64,000 bases of DNA from positions 14,367,001-14,431,000 of the forward strand of contig CM060899.1 of NCBI GenBank assembly GCA_030762935.1, read 5' to 3'. Shown here in pieces: positions 12,130 through 23,082 of this stretch; the first letter of the stretch is position 1; each line of letters begins with the position of its first letter. The translations under genes and the position numbers were made by a program. The notes below the pieces were generated by a model. The model was not told where the DNA came from and ran no database searches. It worked only from the letters and a program-made list of their open reading frames with translations. This stretch comes from Hymenopus coronatus. Taxonomy: Eukaryota; Arthropoda; Insecta; Mantodea; Hymenopodidae.

Positions 12130-12425
12130 AGTTTGATACATGAAATATACCCATATGACAACACAGGGCATGCAAATTTCATAAATGGATGAAGTTGCAA
12201 TGTTTAGATAGCAGTAAACAGGGTAAACAAATTAGATCTGTTGGATAGCATGGATTACTTGAATTTCTGTAATTGAATTTAGTTAAAATACACTACTTTC
12301 TTTGCATAGTAGTAAACATCAGTGTGGTATACCAAATACATCCATGTGGCATGTACTTGAATTTCTGTAATTGTTTTAAGTTGGAATAAATTACACTGTC
12401 TATAAAACATTAAACATAACTGGCA
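12130..12425 (+). repeat. Tandem repeat array, about 95-bp unit, second block
   Basis: Three more units of the 10795-11090 family start near 12145, 12238 and 12345. TTGAATTTCTGTAATTG, GCATAGTAGTAAACAT and ATCCATGTGGCATG are shared. About 1 kb of unrelated sequence separates the two blocks. Confidence 0.55.
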
Positions 12426-12430
12426 TTTGT

Positions 12431-12650
12431 TTTAATAGGGTTTAGTGCCCGCATTTACTACTATGGTACAACACACAATGGCACTCATGATACATGTAAT
12501 GAATATGAAGCACCAGTGGTATATGATGACATGGGAAACCAGCCTGTGTGCCACTTTGTCTACCACAAACCCTACATATAGTCACTGGGATCGAAACTGA
12601 GTCACCTTGGTAAGAGGCAAGTGGTCTACCCACTCAACCAAGGTGCTGCC
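12431..12650 (-). repeat. SINE-A copy, minus strand
   Basis: On the minus strand the head reads CTTGGTTGAGTGGGTAGACC and the body AGTTTCGATCCCAGTGAC (a good box B) then TGTGGTAGACAAAGTGGC. The tail side has AAATGCGGGCACTAAACCC without a clear poly-A. Older than the 722-955 copy. Confidence 0.8.
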
Positions 12651-13689
12651 CCAAGTGAGGCAGACACAAGTATTATTCCTGGGAAAAATAATAATTTCTC
12701 TTCATATAACTAATTTATATGTTTGCCAAATGATTCTATAGCATAATTCTTTTGTTTCCAGCAAATGAAACCTATTTGCTATTTGATACCATTAAACATA
12801 CCCATGTTGATCAAATGAAATGAACAAGCAGCAAAGAGCTGAGGAAGTGATTATTAAAGCATAAACAAATATTCAAATTTGAACTGTCTTCCAAAATCTA
12901 TGGTCTCTTATTTCTATAGATTATATATGACACAGCTTTAGAAAGCTCCTTAAAATTGCAGTGCATTTATAAATCCTAAAGTGCACCATTATTCTAGCAC
13001 CAGTGTTGATAATAAACCTGACTAAAATGCTTTCTTTATCTGATGCAGTTCTGAGCTTTGTACAAAATTTGTAAAAAGATTCCTTACAGTTGAACATTGA
13101 AGATATTTAGGCAAAAAAAAAAAAAGGGATAGATTATGATCTTCATATATTGTTATAACTTTAGTATGTCTGAATAATGGTACATAAAAAATAGCATGTT
13201 TATTTATACAACATATAATAGAAATTATGAGAAAAACACTGAGATGTAATAATTTTACAATTTTAGCTTTATATATGAAATATATGATAAAATATTCAAA
13301 TTAGCCAGAATTAAAAATGAAACAAAGTTTCACTTATGGATGCTCATTATCTGCAGTAGTTCTGAGTGTCCCATTCTATACTGGACATGAAAAACCGCTC
13401 AGAAGATTTTTTTTTTTTTATTATGTTTGAGGATCATTTACGTGCTGTACATCTACAACATGGTTCAAACAGCTTTACTTCCCTTCTGAAGGAAGCTAAG
13501 CTAAGGATTTTTATGCCTGAAAAAATTTGTTCTACACCAGGTCTGAATCCGCAACATTGGCTATATGAGTTAGCATGGTAACCATTACTTCAGGGAGGGT
13601 GCTAGGCCGGATTGAATGTCAAATGTGTACAGCTCTCTCAACTTAAAAGGTATGTCTTTAAAATATAAATGAATAAAGTCCTCAAAAAT
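12651..13689. other. No gene seen
   Basis: AT-rich sequence downstream of the zinc-finger exon; part may be its 3' untranslated region. No coding frame or repeat match is convincing. Confidence 0.5.
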
Positions 13690-13856
13690 GCTATTTTTAA
13701 GAACTCCTCCCCTCATGATTCAAAGTATGGATTCTATAAAAGAATATAGTCCTCTGTAAATGAATATGAAGCTTATATGACATTCAGGTAGTAATGATTC
13801 AAATTATGCCTTTTCAAATTTAACAAATCAGTAAACCTCTTTTCATTAGATTTACG
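13690..13856 (-). pseudogene. Fossil C2H2 fingers beyond the zinc-finger stop codon
   Basis: Immediately after the TAG at 13857-13859 the same minus frame reads KRFTDLLNLKRHNLNH. This is the second half of a finger with both His retained; the preceding Cys positions are lost. A further remnant, IHTLNHEG, lies at about 13708-13735. The array was therefore longer before the stop arose. The sequence now probably lies in the 3' untranslated region. Confidence 0.75.
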
Positions 13857-14973
13857 CTATTGTGGCTTGCCTTTCTCATGAACCAAATGATGTTTTTTCA
13901 AATGTTCCAACCGAGTAAAGCTCTTGTCACAAATTGTACACTTGTGTGGCCTCTTACCCTCATGAATGAAATTATGCATTTTCAAATTTGACAACCGAGT
14001 AAACCTCTTCTTACAGGTTTTACACACGTGTGGCTTCATATCTTCATGAATCAAATTATGTGTTTTCAAATGTGACGGCTGAGTAAAGCTTTGACCACAG
14101 GTTTTACACTGTAGAGGCTTTTTCTCCTCATGAGACAAACTATGACTCTTCAAATTTGACAACTGAATAAAGCTTTTATCACAGGTTTTACACTGGTGTG
14201 GTTTCTTACTCTCATGAATCAAATTATGCCTCTTTAAATGTGACATCTGAGTAAAGCTCTTACCACACTTTTCACACTGGTGCGGCTTCTTCCCCTCATG
14301 ACACAAATTATGAATTTTCAAATTTGACAATTGAATAAAGCTCTTATAACAGGTTTTACACTGGTAGGGCTTTTTACCATTGTGAATCAAGATATGCCTT
14401 TTCAGATTTGACAACAGAGTAAAGCTCTTATCACAAATTTCACACTGAAATGGCTTCTTATCCTCATGAATCAAATTATGTCTTTTCAAATTTGTCAACT
14501 GAGTAAAGCTTTTGTCACAAATTTTACACTGATATGGCTTCTTACCCTCGTGAATCAAATTATGCCTTTTCAAATGTGACAACTGAGTGAAGCTGTTATT
14601 ACATGTTTTGCACTGAAATGGCTTCTTATCCTCTTGAAACAAATTATGCATTTTTAAAGTTGACAATTTAGTTAGCCTCACTTTGCAATTGTTAAACTTG
14701 TATGGACTTCTGTCCTTATGCATCAAACTCTTTTGTTTAAGTACTTTCTTGCTGTATATTTCTTCTTCATTAGTAGGTTTATCAGATTGTTCTGAGTAAG
14801 GAATCTCTTCTAAAGTGGGTATTTCCATGATCTCATTTGCCTTACTTTCATATTCAGGGTGAACCTTTCCTTTAAACAAACTTCTGTGTCTTTCTGAGAG
14901 TTCAGCACAAGGCAATGGTGATCTAATACTGCCCTTACCATTGCTATTACCAGAAATAGCTTTTGTGTAAAAT
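13857..14973 (-). CDS. C2H2 zinc-finger protein, terminal exon
   Basis: Likely a nuclear DNA-binding regulator. The exon encodes an acidic lead-in (with TLEEIPYSEQSDKPTNEEE) and then tandem C2H2 fingers. Nine fingers have the full C-x2-C-x12-H-x3-H set, joined by HExKKPxxC-type linkers, which resemble the classic TGEKP linker. A tenth, at the front (KFNNCKVRLTKLSTLKMH), lacks a complete metal set. The exon starts after an acceptor (CATTTCAG, ending 14974); an in-frame TAA lies 12 nt upstream of that AG, so the frame needs splicing. One nucleotide precedes the first full codon, so the upstream exon must leave two. That excludes direct joining to the exon at 44402, which ends in phase 0. No polyadenylation site was assigned. 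Frame is intact; whether it is expressed is unknown. Confidence 0.85.
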
Positions 14974-16220
14974 CTGAAATGTTAGTGGGTTTATTAATCA
15001 TTAAATATATTTAAATGTGAAACCAAGTCCCTATTTACTAACACTAGCTATTTGCTGCGAAAGTTTTTTGCTCAAATTTATTAATCTATAGTATCATTGG
15101 ATAAATAATAATATCCTTCAAACATGCAACAAAATAATAATAAGAGTCAGGTGACTGTAGCAATACAAACATTTGTTACATGCACTAAGCATTATATCAA
15201 GTTCCTGTTTCAAGCAATTCCTGTATAATTATATTGGCAAGAAAATATATAACAAATTGCTCATCAGCAAACTAACATATAGATATTGAATGGAATCAGG
15301 TAATGTAATTTTGTACTGTTTCTCTGACTCAACAAATGACAAGCTAAGAAGCACATATTACATTCCAAATCAATGCAAAGAATCTCAGAAGAAGTTACCA
15401 AAAAGTATTTCTAACTAAATTTTATCAAGACTTACATTATAAACTTATTCATTTGTTGTCCGCTTTATCTTATAGTTTAGCACCAAAACAAAATTAAATG
15501 TATTGAAAATGAAGAATCAAACAAAATACAAATACACATATTATTGGCATGATAATATAATAAACATATTTACACAAAAGTTGATAGACATTTTTTAAAA
15601 AATAAAAGAATGAGTACAGATTTTCTATGCACATTTTCATTGAGTAATTTGTTTCAAAATACTTTAGTCAAACTTACAAAGGTCTTTCCTTAATACTAAA
15701 CTTGTAATTTATTGGAATTTCACTACTGAGTGGTTTTGTCCACAGAAGTTTTTCCAATTTTATTTTTGTGTTTTTATGAACCTTGAAACATGATTCTTAG
15801 TGACATACTGAGCTATTTTGAATACTAAAATACTTCAACTAGCCATAGGTATGTATAGAGAAGTAATTATGCATACACATTTTATGTTATACTGAAGTAT
15901 ATATATTACCTATAGTAAAATTACAGAATCACATATTACAGAAGTGGATGAAGAAAAAACAAATAATTTATAAGAAATTAAATGCAAAGAGAGTGCTTAT
16001 TATGCAGTAACAGAGTCAATGTAATGAATAATGCTCATCAGTGGCATATAAAGTCACAAAGAGTCAAGAAGCTCCAATAGCAATTTACTCATTTAGTGTA
16101 TTTCTGGTGAATTCTTAATACTGAACCATTGTGTAGAATATAGTAATATGCCTCACTCAGGAAAAGAATTGATAAATTACATGAGCATATAATTTGCTCA
16201 TAAAGTAACAATTCTATCTA
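14974..16220. other. No exon recognised; probable intron of the zinc-finger gene
   Basis: AT-rich sequence upstream, in the gene sense, of the acceptor at 14974. I looked for a small exon ending in a phase that would fit and saw none with support. Confidence 0.45.
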
Positions 16221-17291
16221 TGAGGGTGTATCAAAAAGTAATGGAAAACCATTTTTTTGGGCACCATCTTTTTGTTTTATTCAAATTTAATTACACACTT
16301 TCATCATAATCTCTTTCTGAGACTACACACCAGTTGCAACATTCTACCCACTTCTCAAACATTCATAGAAGTCCTTGTTTGACCTCCTGTTCAGTATAAC
16401 TGAAATAACCTGTTTAGTTCTATATTGGTTTGAAAATGGTGTCCACGAAGATGTTTTTTCACTTGTGGAAACAAGAAATTGCAGGATGCTAAATTTGGTG
16501 AATATGGGTGGGGCATGATTTCAATATCTGGTTATCTGATAGTCGAAAGCAGTAGACAATGCATGTAACACGCATGCGAAACTAGTGCTACGTAAAAGTA
16601 AGTTTTTGTGAAGCACATGTTTGTATATTCAACTACCAATTAAAAACTAATTGCTAGCTTCACAGTGTACCACTTCCAGTATTCAAAATTATAATCTGGT
16701 TAAGTGATTGCCTCTTGTGTTGCTATTGCTTGATGAGCAGCGGCATGGACCTGAGAGAGGATCTATCCATTGCGAGCAATTTCTGGTCTCTTGGCAGCCA
16801 TTTTCCTATTGAGTGGTCCTCTAAGGACATTGCTGTAGTATTGAGTAGTTATTGTGGTGTGTTTAGGAACCACATGGTCATAACAACTCCAACTTTTTCC
16901 AAAAAACGCAAGATGCATGATTTTTGCTGCTCTGGGTTTCACCTTTGTTTTTTTACAACCTTGAATTTTTTTATACCATTCAAAAACACATGTTTTTGAT
17001 AAAGCTTGCTCCCCATATGCTTCCAGTATAATTTGCAGTATTTCAGTTCTAGATTTTTTCAGAACGCAAAACCAAATCATTGCTCATTCTAACTTGAAAT
17101 CCATGTTGTGTCACTGAAACACATGCTTACACAATGGCTGCTTCAGGCAAACTGAATAGCACACGGACAGTGTCGTGCATATCCCAGCACCAGAGAAGGT
17201 CAGACCACTCTGTTACCCTGATTGATGAATTCTGACAGGCGCATGTTTAAAGAGCAAAGAGCAATTGCCCTTACCTTTTGATACACCCTTT
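16221..17291 (-). mobile_element. Mariner element, internally rearranged, with matched ends
   Basis: Terminal inverted repeats GGGTGTATCAAAAAGTAA (left) and GGGTGTATCAAAAGGTAA (right, reverse complement) lie inside TA dinucleotides at 16219-16220 and 17292-17293. The minus strand carries transposase pieces: RTEILQIILEAYGEQALSKT (helix-turn-helix), then KVKPRAAKIMHLAFFG and HTTITTQYYSNVL (catalytic core side) directly after a deletion, and near 16500 HPYSPNLASCNFLFPQVKKH (third catalytic region, D replaced by N). Stops occur throughout. The middle of the transposase, including the first catalytic Asp, is deleted, and about 150 bp of unrelated sequence sits near 16560-16710. Confidence 0.85.
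16763..17080 (-). pseudogene. Mariner transposase relic
   Basis: An open 105-codon minus frame spans the N-terminal helix-turn-helix and, after an internal deletion, a later core block ending in KRPEIARNG. In intact mariners (about 345 residues) this enzyme cuts and reinserts the element at TA sites. This frame lacks the DETW box and cannot be active. Confidence 0.8.
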
Positions 17292-17293
17292 TA

Positions 17294-18063
17294 TATATAT
17301 AATAACATATAATGTTTCAAAAGGGCCAGAACATATAGAATTATTAATACATGAAAAAGTGTAAACCAGATACAACATAAAAGAGATAAAAGGATAAGTC
17401 AACCTACACCTCCATCAGTGCAACATTGCAATTGACAAATATGTAAACACACAGATAAAAACTGGCCCTTAGTCTTCCTTAAGCAATAATAAAGGAGCAC
17501 TCCAGGTAGTTGTTCATATAGATGAAATGGGAAATGGAAGGGGCTCTGTTACTAGATGCTATTTCCAGCCATGTGCTTCAGTTTGATCTGTCAGAAGTGC
17601 TGAGTTTATTGTTTGCAAGATTCATATAATTTGATATCGATTTTTGTGGTTACTGTAGATAATTTTTACATTCATATTATTAGGATACAAGAATTGGATT
17701 GCAACATCTTAAAAATAATTCAAACAATGAGTGATGATTCACAAAATGAAAATGTTTTGTGTCACAATTTTATGAAAGAAAAAAGTAAAGGATGATAATA
17801 AAACTAATAGCTAAAGAACAAGGAACAGAAGAAATGTTCATTGAATGATTAATGATATGTCTTGTTAATGGTGATGATGGCAATGATATCAACAGTAGAG
17901 ATTTATATGAAATAGTCCCATTACAATTTTATATTAAGTGAAAACTACTTGGTATATCACGTTTATATCTGTTTCATTTGTCCCTTATAAATGGGGAGTT
18001 CAGATTAATGAGTTTTTGTATTGTGGCAAGTATTTTATATAAAGCAATAAACGATATTACTCA
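17294..18063. other. No gene seen
   Basis: AT-rich sequence between a mariner and a SINE. The 60-codon frame at 17613-17795 has no recognisable features. Confidence 0.5.
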
Positions 18064-18325
18064 TTTTTTACAGTGTTTAATGTCTGCTTATACTACTATT
18101 ATACCACAGGCAATTGATTACACTGATAATAAACATGCAAGCCTTGAAACATAAGACATCAGCACCGATGGAATGCAATGGTGAAGGAGCCCAGAGTAAA
18201 GGCGCCCCTGTTACGCTTTGTTCAACACATATCCTAAAATCCAACATTCGGTTACTTGAGATCGAACCTGTGTCACCAAGACGAGGCTCAAGTGGTCTAA
18301 CTACTTGGCTACTCCATGGCTTCGT
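18064..18325 (-). repeat. SINE-A copy, minus strand
   Basis: The minus strand reads CCATGGAGTAGCCAAGTAGT (box A region), GGTTCGATCTCAAGTAACCG (box B) and TGTTGAACAAAGCGTAACAG, ending in TAAGCAGACATTAAACACTG and an A-rich tail. Full-length but diverged. Confidence 0.8.
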
Positions 18326-18471
18326 TACTAATTGATGTTTCTAAAGTACACTGTTTATATGCAGCTTGAGACATGATAGAAAGGTGCAGAATATGCCAAT
18401 GTTACCTAGTAACTCGGGCTGTTGCTACCACAATAGCCTATTTTACTTGAAGCAACATGAACTGTTAGTTA

Positions 18472-19255
18472 AGAGGTGCATTCAAGTTACATCACCTCCA
18501 ATTTTTTTTCTCACTAATTAATTATGCAAAATTAAGAAACTTGTGGCACTTCTTGACTTAATTTTCCTGCAGCCATACAACATTTTTGCAACATGAATGG
18601 TATGATTGCATGGCTGCTGCAAACTCTTCTTTAGGAGTCTGTTTTGAAACTGGAAAATTGATAGCGACATAGCTGGTCAATATGTGGCCACAGGGAATGT
18701 CTTTCAACATTGTTAACAGCCAAAAGCCCCTAGGAGCCAGGTCCAGTGAGTACGGTGCTTGAGGAGTGACTTCAAAATGATTTGCACAAAGAAACTACTG
18801 TGTCATCCAACATCATTCATGGCATCCACCTGGAGGACACTTAACACATCTTCAGATCCTCATGCAGGATTGAGTGCACAGATCCCATGAAAATACCAAC
18901 TGTGAAGGCAATCTGTTTCACAATCATTTGACGATCCTCTAAAACAAGTTTTCCGGACCAAATTGTCCATGACCGAGATTCTCTTGGTTTGTTGTCACAC
19001 AACGCTTTATCTTCTTTGAACTGTCACACCAAAAAACATAATTAGACACATCCATGACATCATCACCACATGTCTCACGAATGGTTACACTCTGAAAACG
19101 TTGCCATTTTAAGTGTACAAAACAATCCTCATTCTTGTCATTGCCATGAGACATTCTGTGTGCCATACAGTGCTGCCATGTCTGTCACATTAACATAGAG
19201 TGCCCAGTTCCAGTTCTGAGAAAAAATGGCTGTTATATCTTGAATGCACCTTGTG
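18472..19255 (-). mobile_element. Second mariner element, internally deleted, AGGTGCATTCAAG ends
   Basis: The ends carry a perfect 13-bp inverted repeat, AGGTGCATTCAAG at 18474-18486 and its complement near 19240-19252. The minus strand encodes transposase fragments: CFVHLKWQRFQSVTIRETCG and MDVSNYVFWC (helix-turn-helix region), and PYSLDLAPRGFWLLTMLKDI (third catalytic block, with D replaced by G). The central core between them is missing. Ends differ from the element at 16221, so it is a different mariner lineage. Confidence 0.75.
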
Positions 19256-19282
19256 TAAGCTCTGAACATCAGGAATAAAGAA

Positions 19283-19295
19283 TTATGCTTTCTTT
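19283..19295. repeat. Target-site duplication, left, of the PLE dimer
   Basis: TTATGCTTTCTTT here is repeated exactly at 32626-32638. The two copies border a Penelope-like inverted dimer on both sides. Confidence 0.8.
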
Positions 19296-19504
19296 AAAAT
19301 AAGAACTGAAGCTTTCCTGACCACGTATTAATTCAAAATCTTCTAGGGCTTCTAGTCAGGTAAAAACTTGGCTTGACACCAACGTTTCGAAGAAGTGCAT
19401 CTTCCTCGTCTTCAGGCTGAACTGATGATTTGAGCTTGCGGAGACTGGTATTTATAAGAGCTGGGATGAAGCTAACATCTGATTGGTTCGCGTGATATTA
19501 TGGC
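19296..19504 (-). mobile_element. 3' end (pLTR and tail) of the minus-strand PLE
   Basis: In the minus sense this reads from GCCATAATATCACGCGAACC to the repeat end AGAAGATTTTGAATTAATAC and the tail TTCAGTTCTTATTTT. It matches 32452-32625 of the plus PLE, except for the tail. It was separated from its coding part by LINE insertion at 19505. It holds the hammerhead-like segment listed at 19375-19415. Confidence 0.8.
19375..19415 (-). other. Hammerhead-ribozyme-like core in the PLE end (candidate)
   Basis: The minus strand contains CTGAAGA (fits the CUGANGA core), an 8-bp stem with the loop ATGCA, then GAAA, then a possible 2-bp AC/GT stem and a GTC triplet. PLE long terminal repeats are known to carry hammerhead ribozymes, which makes this plausible. 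Against it, I cannot find a convincing stem I: the bases after GTC do not pair with those before CTGAAGA. Treat as hypothesis. Confidence 0.3.
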
Positions 19505-20335
19505 TTTTTTTTTTTAGGGGCGGCCCCACACCCGCCGCCCCCGGTGACAATCATCCTCGAAGGCATGCAAGGGCTGGGAAGGGTGCTGTTAGTCTATGGC
19601 GCTACAAATGTACATGTAAGTCAGGTTCCGCTAATGCACCCTGGTAAGTAAATGGTATCATGCAGTGATGGTATGCGAGCATACGAGCAGGTGAAGGGTA
19701 AAACAGGACAGGGCAACAAACATGACAGAAGCCCTGAGTGTTGCCCTGGGAAATAGGAGGGGCCTCTGGGGGTCTTAGTGTGTGGGAATATATTACGTGG
19801 TTGCCTGTGGTTCTGGAGGAAGGATAGTAAGGGTTTGGATGAGGTAGAGTAAGCCTGATGTGGCCAGGGTCTGGTGGTTATTAGAAAGTCTACGTTTAAT
19901 CTAAGTTACTGAATCTATATCTACAATGCTAGAGAAAACCTTGAATGAGTGCATTAAGTTGTATATTCAGTGGTGGGTTCCAATCATGTCTGGGTGCAAG
20001 CCGTGTCGAAGGTAGTTGGGGGCCCTCCTTCCCCCGGGTCCGCTGAGAGGGTATCCATGGTTCTTATCCGGGGTCGAGCAGGGTTATCGTAAGGAATCCA
20101 GCCTGAGTGTCCAAATTCGTGTACCGGGTACAATGGCGCAGGTCAGTGTATGGTCACAGTTTGGGGGGGGGGGGCCCTCAACACCCCGGGCCGCCCTGTG
20201 AGAGCAGGGACTTTGGAGGGCTGGCTGTGAAAAGATAGAGATAGTGGTGATTATTGGAGTGTTTAAAGGAGTTGTGGAAAAGGAACAGCGGAGGAGAGGT
20301 CAGTGTAGGAGAGGGCTGAGACGGTGGTTGCTGTG

Positions 20336-23082
20336 TCAGTCTGGGACCAAGAAGTGCAGGTAGTCTTGGATGTCTTCGGGTGTGATTGTTTCAGAAAGGT
20401 TCCTATCGAATAGGGAGAGTGGGCGTTTGTGCTTGTTTGTGGTGGTGTCTTATCTGCCAAGATCGGCAATACGGGGGTTGTGGCTTTTTGTAGCACGGGC
20501 GTACATATCGTGGGTAAGCATCTTGATGAATTGTTCTATGGTGTGCACTTTGAGTTCCGCGTGAAGTGTACTCGCCGGTGTGATGGCTGGTACTTTTGCG
20601 ATAAGGCGCAGGACTTTGTTTTGGAACTGCTGTAGTTTTTTGATGTGGCTGGGGGCTGCGTAGCCCCAGGCTGGTGAAGCGTAAGTGAGAATAGGTCGAA
20701 GGAGTGTTTTGTAAAGGGTTAAGCCTGAACGAAGTTTAAGCGTGTTGTTGAGATGGATTAGAGGGTAAATGTTTGCTAGTTGGGCATTCGCTTTCTGCCG
20801 GGCGCACTGGATGTGTTTATTCCAGGTGAGACTTTGGTCTAGTACTACGCCTAGGTAGGTTACTGTTGGTTTCCAAGTGATGAGATTACCAAATAGTTGG
20901 AGAGGTTGTAGTGTGCGTGCGTATCTCCTGTGGTTGACCCGTTTTGAGAAAAATATAGCTTCACATTTAGCTGTGTTCACTTTAATGCGCCACTTGGTGA
21001 GCCAGTCCTCTAGGGACGTTAATGCTACTTGAAGTCAGTTAGTCAGGAGTCGTGGGGATCCAGACTGCATCATGATAGTCGTGTTGTCGGCGTAGATGAA
21101 GTAGTCTATAGAGGGGGTTTTTGGTATGTCGTTGATGTACAAGTTAAAAAGTTGAGGACCTAGTATGCTGCCTTGCGGGACGCCCGCTCGGATTATTTTT
21201 TGGGCGGACAGGGTTTCATTAACTTTGGAACTGGAATGTCCGGTCGGCTAGGTAGTTTGCTATAAGTTTGATAATGGAGTCTGGGATGTTGTAGTCGTGG
21301 AGTTTCCTCAGGGGCCCCGGGTGCCATACGCGATCAAAGGCGCGCTCTATGTCCAGGAGGACTGCTGCTGTCGACTTATTGTTGTTGAAGCCATGAGTAA
21401 TGTGCTCAGTGGCTCGGACCAGTTGTAGTGTGGTGGAGTGTTGTGCTCTGAAACCGAACTGCTCCGGAATTAGGATGTTGTGTTTGTGAATGAAGGAATT
21501 TAAGTGTTTGAGGACAATTTTTTCCAGAAGTTTACTGAGAGTGTTTAATAGGCTAATGGGGCGGTAGTTGTTAGGGTTTGACTGGTCTTTATTTTTCTTA
21601 GGGAAGTGAAGGACCAGGACATTTTTCCAGCATGTAGGGTAGTAGCCCTGATCCAGGATGGTGTTGAAGAGTGAGGTCAGTGTGGTAAGGGCCTTATGGG
21701 GCACCTGCTTGAGGGCGCGATTTGGAATGAGATCGGGGCCAGCGGCTTTTCTGTTTGGCAGGTGTTTAATGAGCCATTTAATTTCGGAATTGAAAGCGTG
21801 GCGCATTTTCATATTGGTGGGCCGTTGTAACCTGATACGAGTAAGGGCTTCCGTTTCTAGTATGAAACGGGGGGAACTTGGAATGGTGTTTGGGGTGAGT
21901 GCCTCTTGCAACTGATCGGCAAGAGCCTCAGCCTTTTCCGCATCTGTTGTGGATATGTAGCCATTGTAACGTAGAGGTGGGATTTGAGTTCTGGGTTTGG
22001 TTAATTTCTTAGCAATTCGCCAGAGAGAGTCGTGCTCTGGGTTTAGGTCTTTCAGAACATTGTTCCATTGCTCCGTTTTTATGTCGGCAATGCGTCGGCA
22101 CAGCTCAGAATTTAGGAGCTGTAGGTGGGCGAACTCTGCGGGGTGCCGGGTATGCTGCCAACGCTTGCGAGCTCTGTTGCGCTCAGTCGCAACGGATTTG
22201 ATGTCCGGTGGGAGAGGACAGTGAGCTGCATTATGTGTTTGTGTCGGCGTGGATACCGTGATGGCAAAGCCAATAGTGTTTTGTAGGGTTGCTGCAGCCG
22301 TGTCAATATCATCATGTGTGGTGACGTTGATGTCGGGTAGGTGTTCGTCTATTGTTTGCCGGAACAAGTCCCAATTGGTTTTGTTAAAGTTGTGCCTTCG
22401 AATGGGAGGAGCTGGGGCGAGTGAGCCTTTCAGATTGAACACAACTGGGAGGTGGTCAGAGGATAATTCGTTGTGTACAGTGGCTGAAATTTGGAAGTGG
22501 GTAATGTTGCGGACTAGGGCGATGTCCAAAACGCTGGGTAGGTGTTGAGCGTTGAAGGGGATGTGTGTCGGTTCAGTGGGAGCTATTATAATGTAATCTG
22601 AGCTTTGTTCGTGTCTATAGAGTTGGGTTCCCGCTTGGCTAGAATTTCTGCAGTTCCAGTTGGTGTGCTTGGCATTCAGGTCGCCGGCAATTAGAACTGA
22701 AGGGTGGATATTTAGTATGGTGTCCAAGTCGGTTGTTTCGATATCTGGGGGTGGATTATAAGCTGCTACAAGCAGAATTCTCCGGTTGCCCATCTGTGCG
22801 TAAACCCCGGATGCTTCCAATCGGGCTAGCGCTGGTATATGTGCTTGATTGTGGAGAATGCTATGTTCTATAAATACCGCGGTACCCCCGCCCCGTCGAT
22901 CTCGGTCTGCGCGATAGGCTTGATAGCCCGGGACAGTGAAGTGATCCCGGGAGGAGAGATGTGTTTCGGTAATGAGAGCTACTTTTATTTGGTGAGTGAG
23001 GAGAAAGTCGGCGAGTTCATGTTTGCGGCGTCTCAGCCCAAGGGGCATTCCATGTCATGACTCTGGTGGGTTCAGACGCCAT
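20336..23082 (-). pseudogene. LINE ORF2: APE endonuclease and reverse transcriptase, inactivated
   Basis: This enzyme nicks the target DNA and reverse transcribes the element RNA. The likely start is ATG at 23082, followed by TRVMTWNA and a frameshift near 23043 into KHELADFLLTHQIKVALITE. The endonuclease shows TETHL, AGDLNAKHTNWN and SSDHLPVV. The RT shows KAAGPDLIPN, NNYRPISLL, FGFRAQHST and DIERAFDRVWH. A frameshift near 21225 leads to AGVPQGSILGPQLFN. The catalytic box reads YADNT in place of YADD, so one Asp is Asn. Further in-frame stops lie near 21045 and at 20450-20452, after which the frame continues with KHKRPLSLFDRNLS to TGA at 20336. The copy is dead but recent enough to be read almost throughout. 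Confidence 0.85.

Noticed and set aside
10795..12425. CRISPR array
   Set aside because: The repeats are about 95 bp, diverged and without unique spacers, and the genome is eukaryotic.
21658..22548. Plus-strand open frames across LINE ORF2
   Set aside because: They lie opposite a clearly coding minus-strand frame with RT and endonuclease motifs and are shadow frames.
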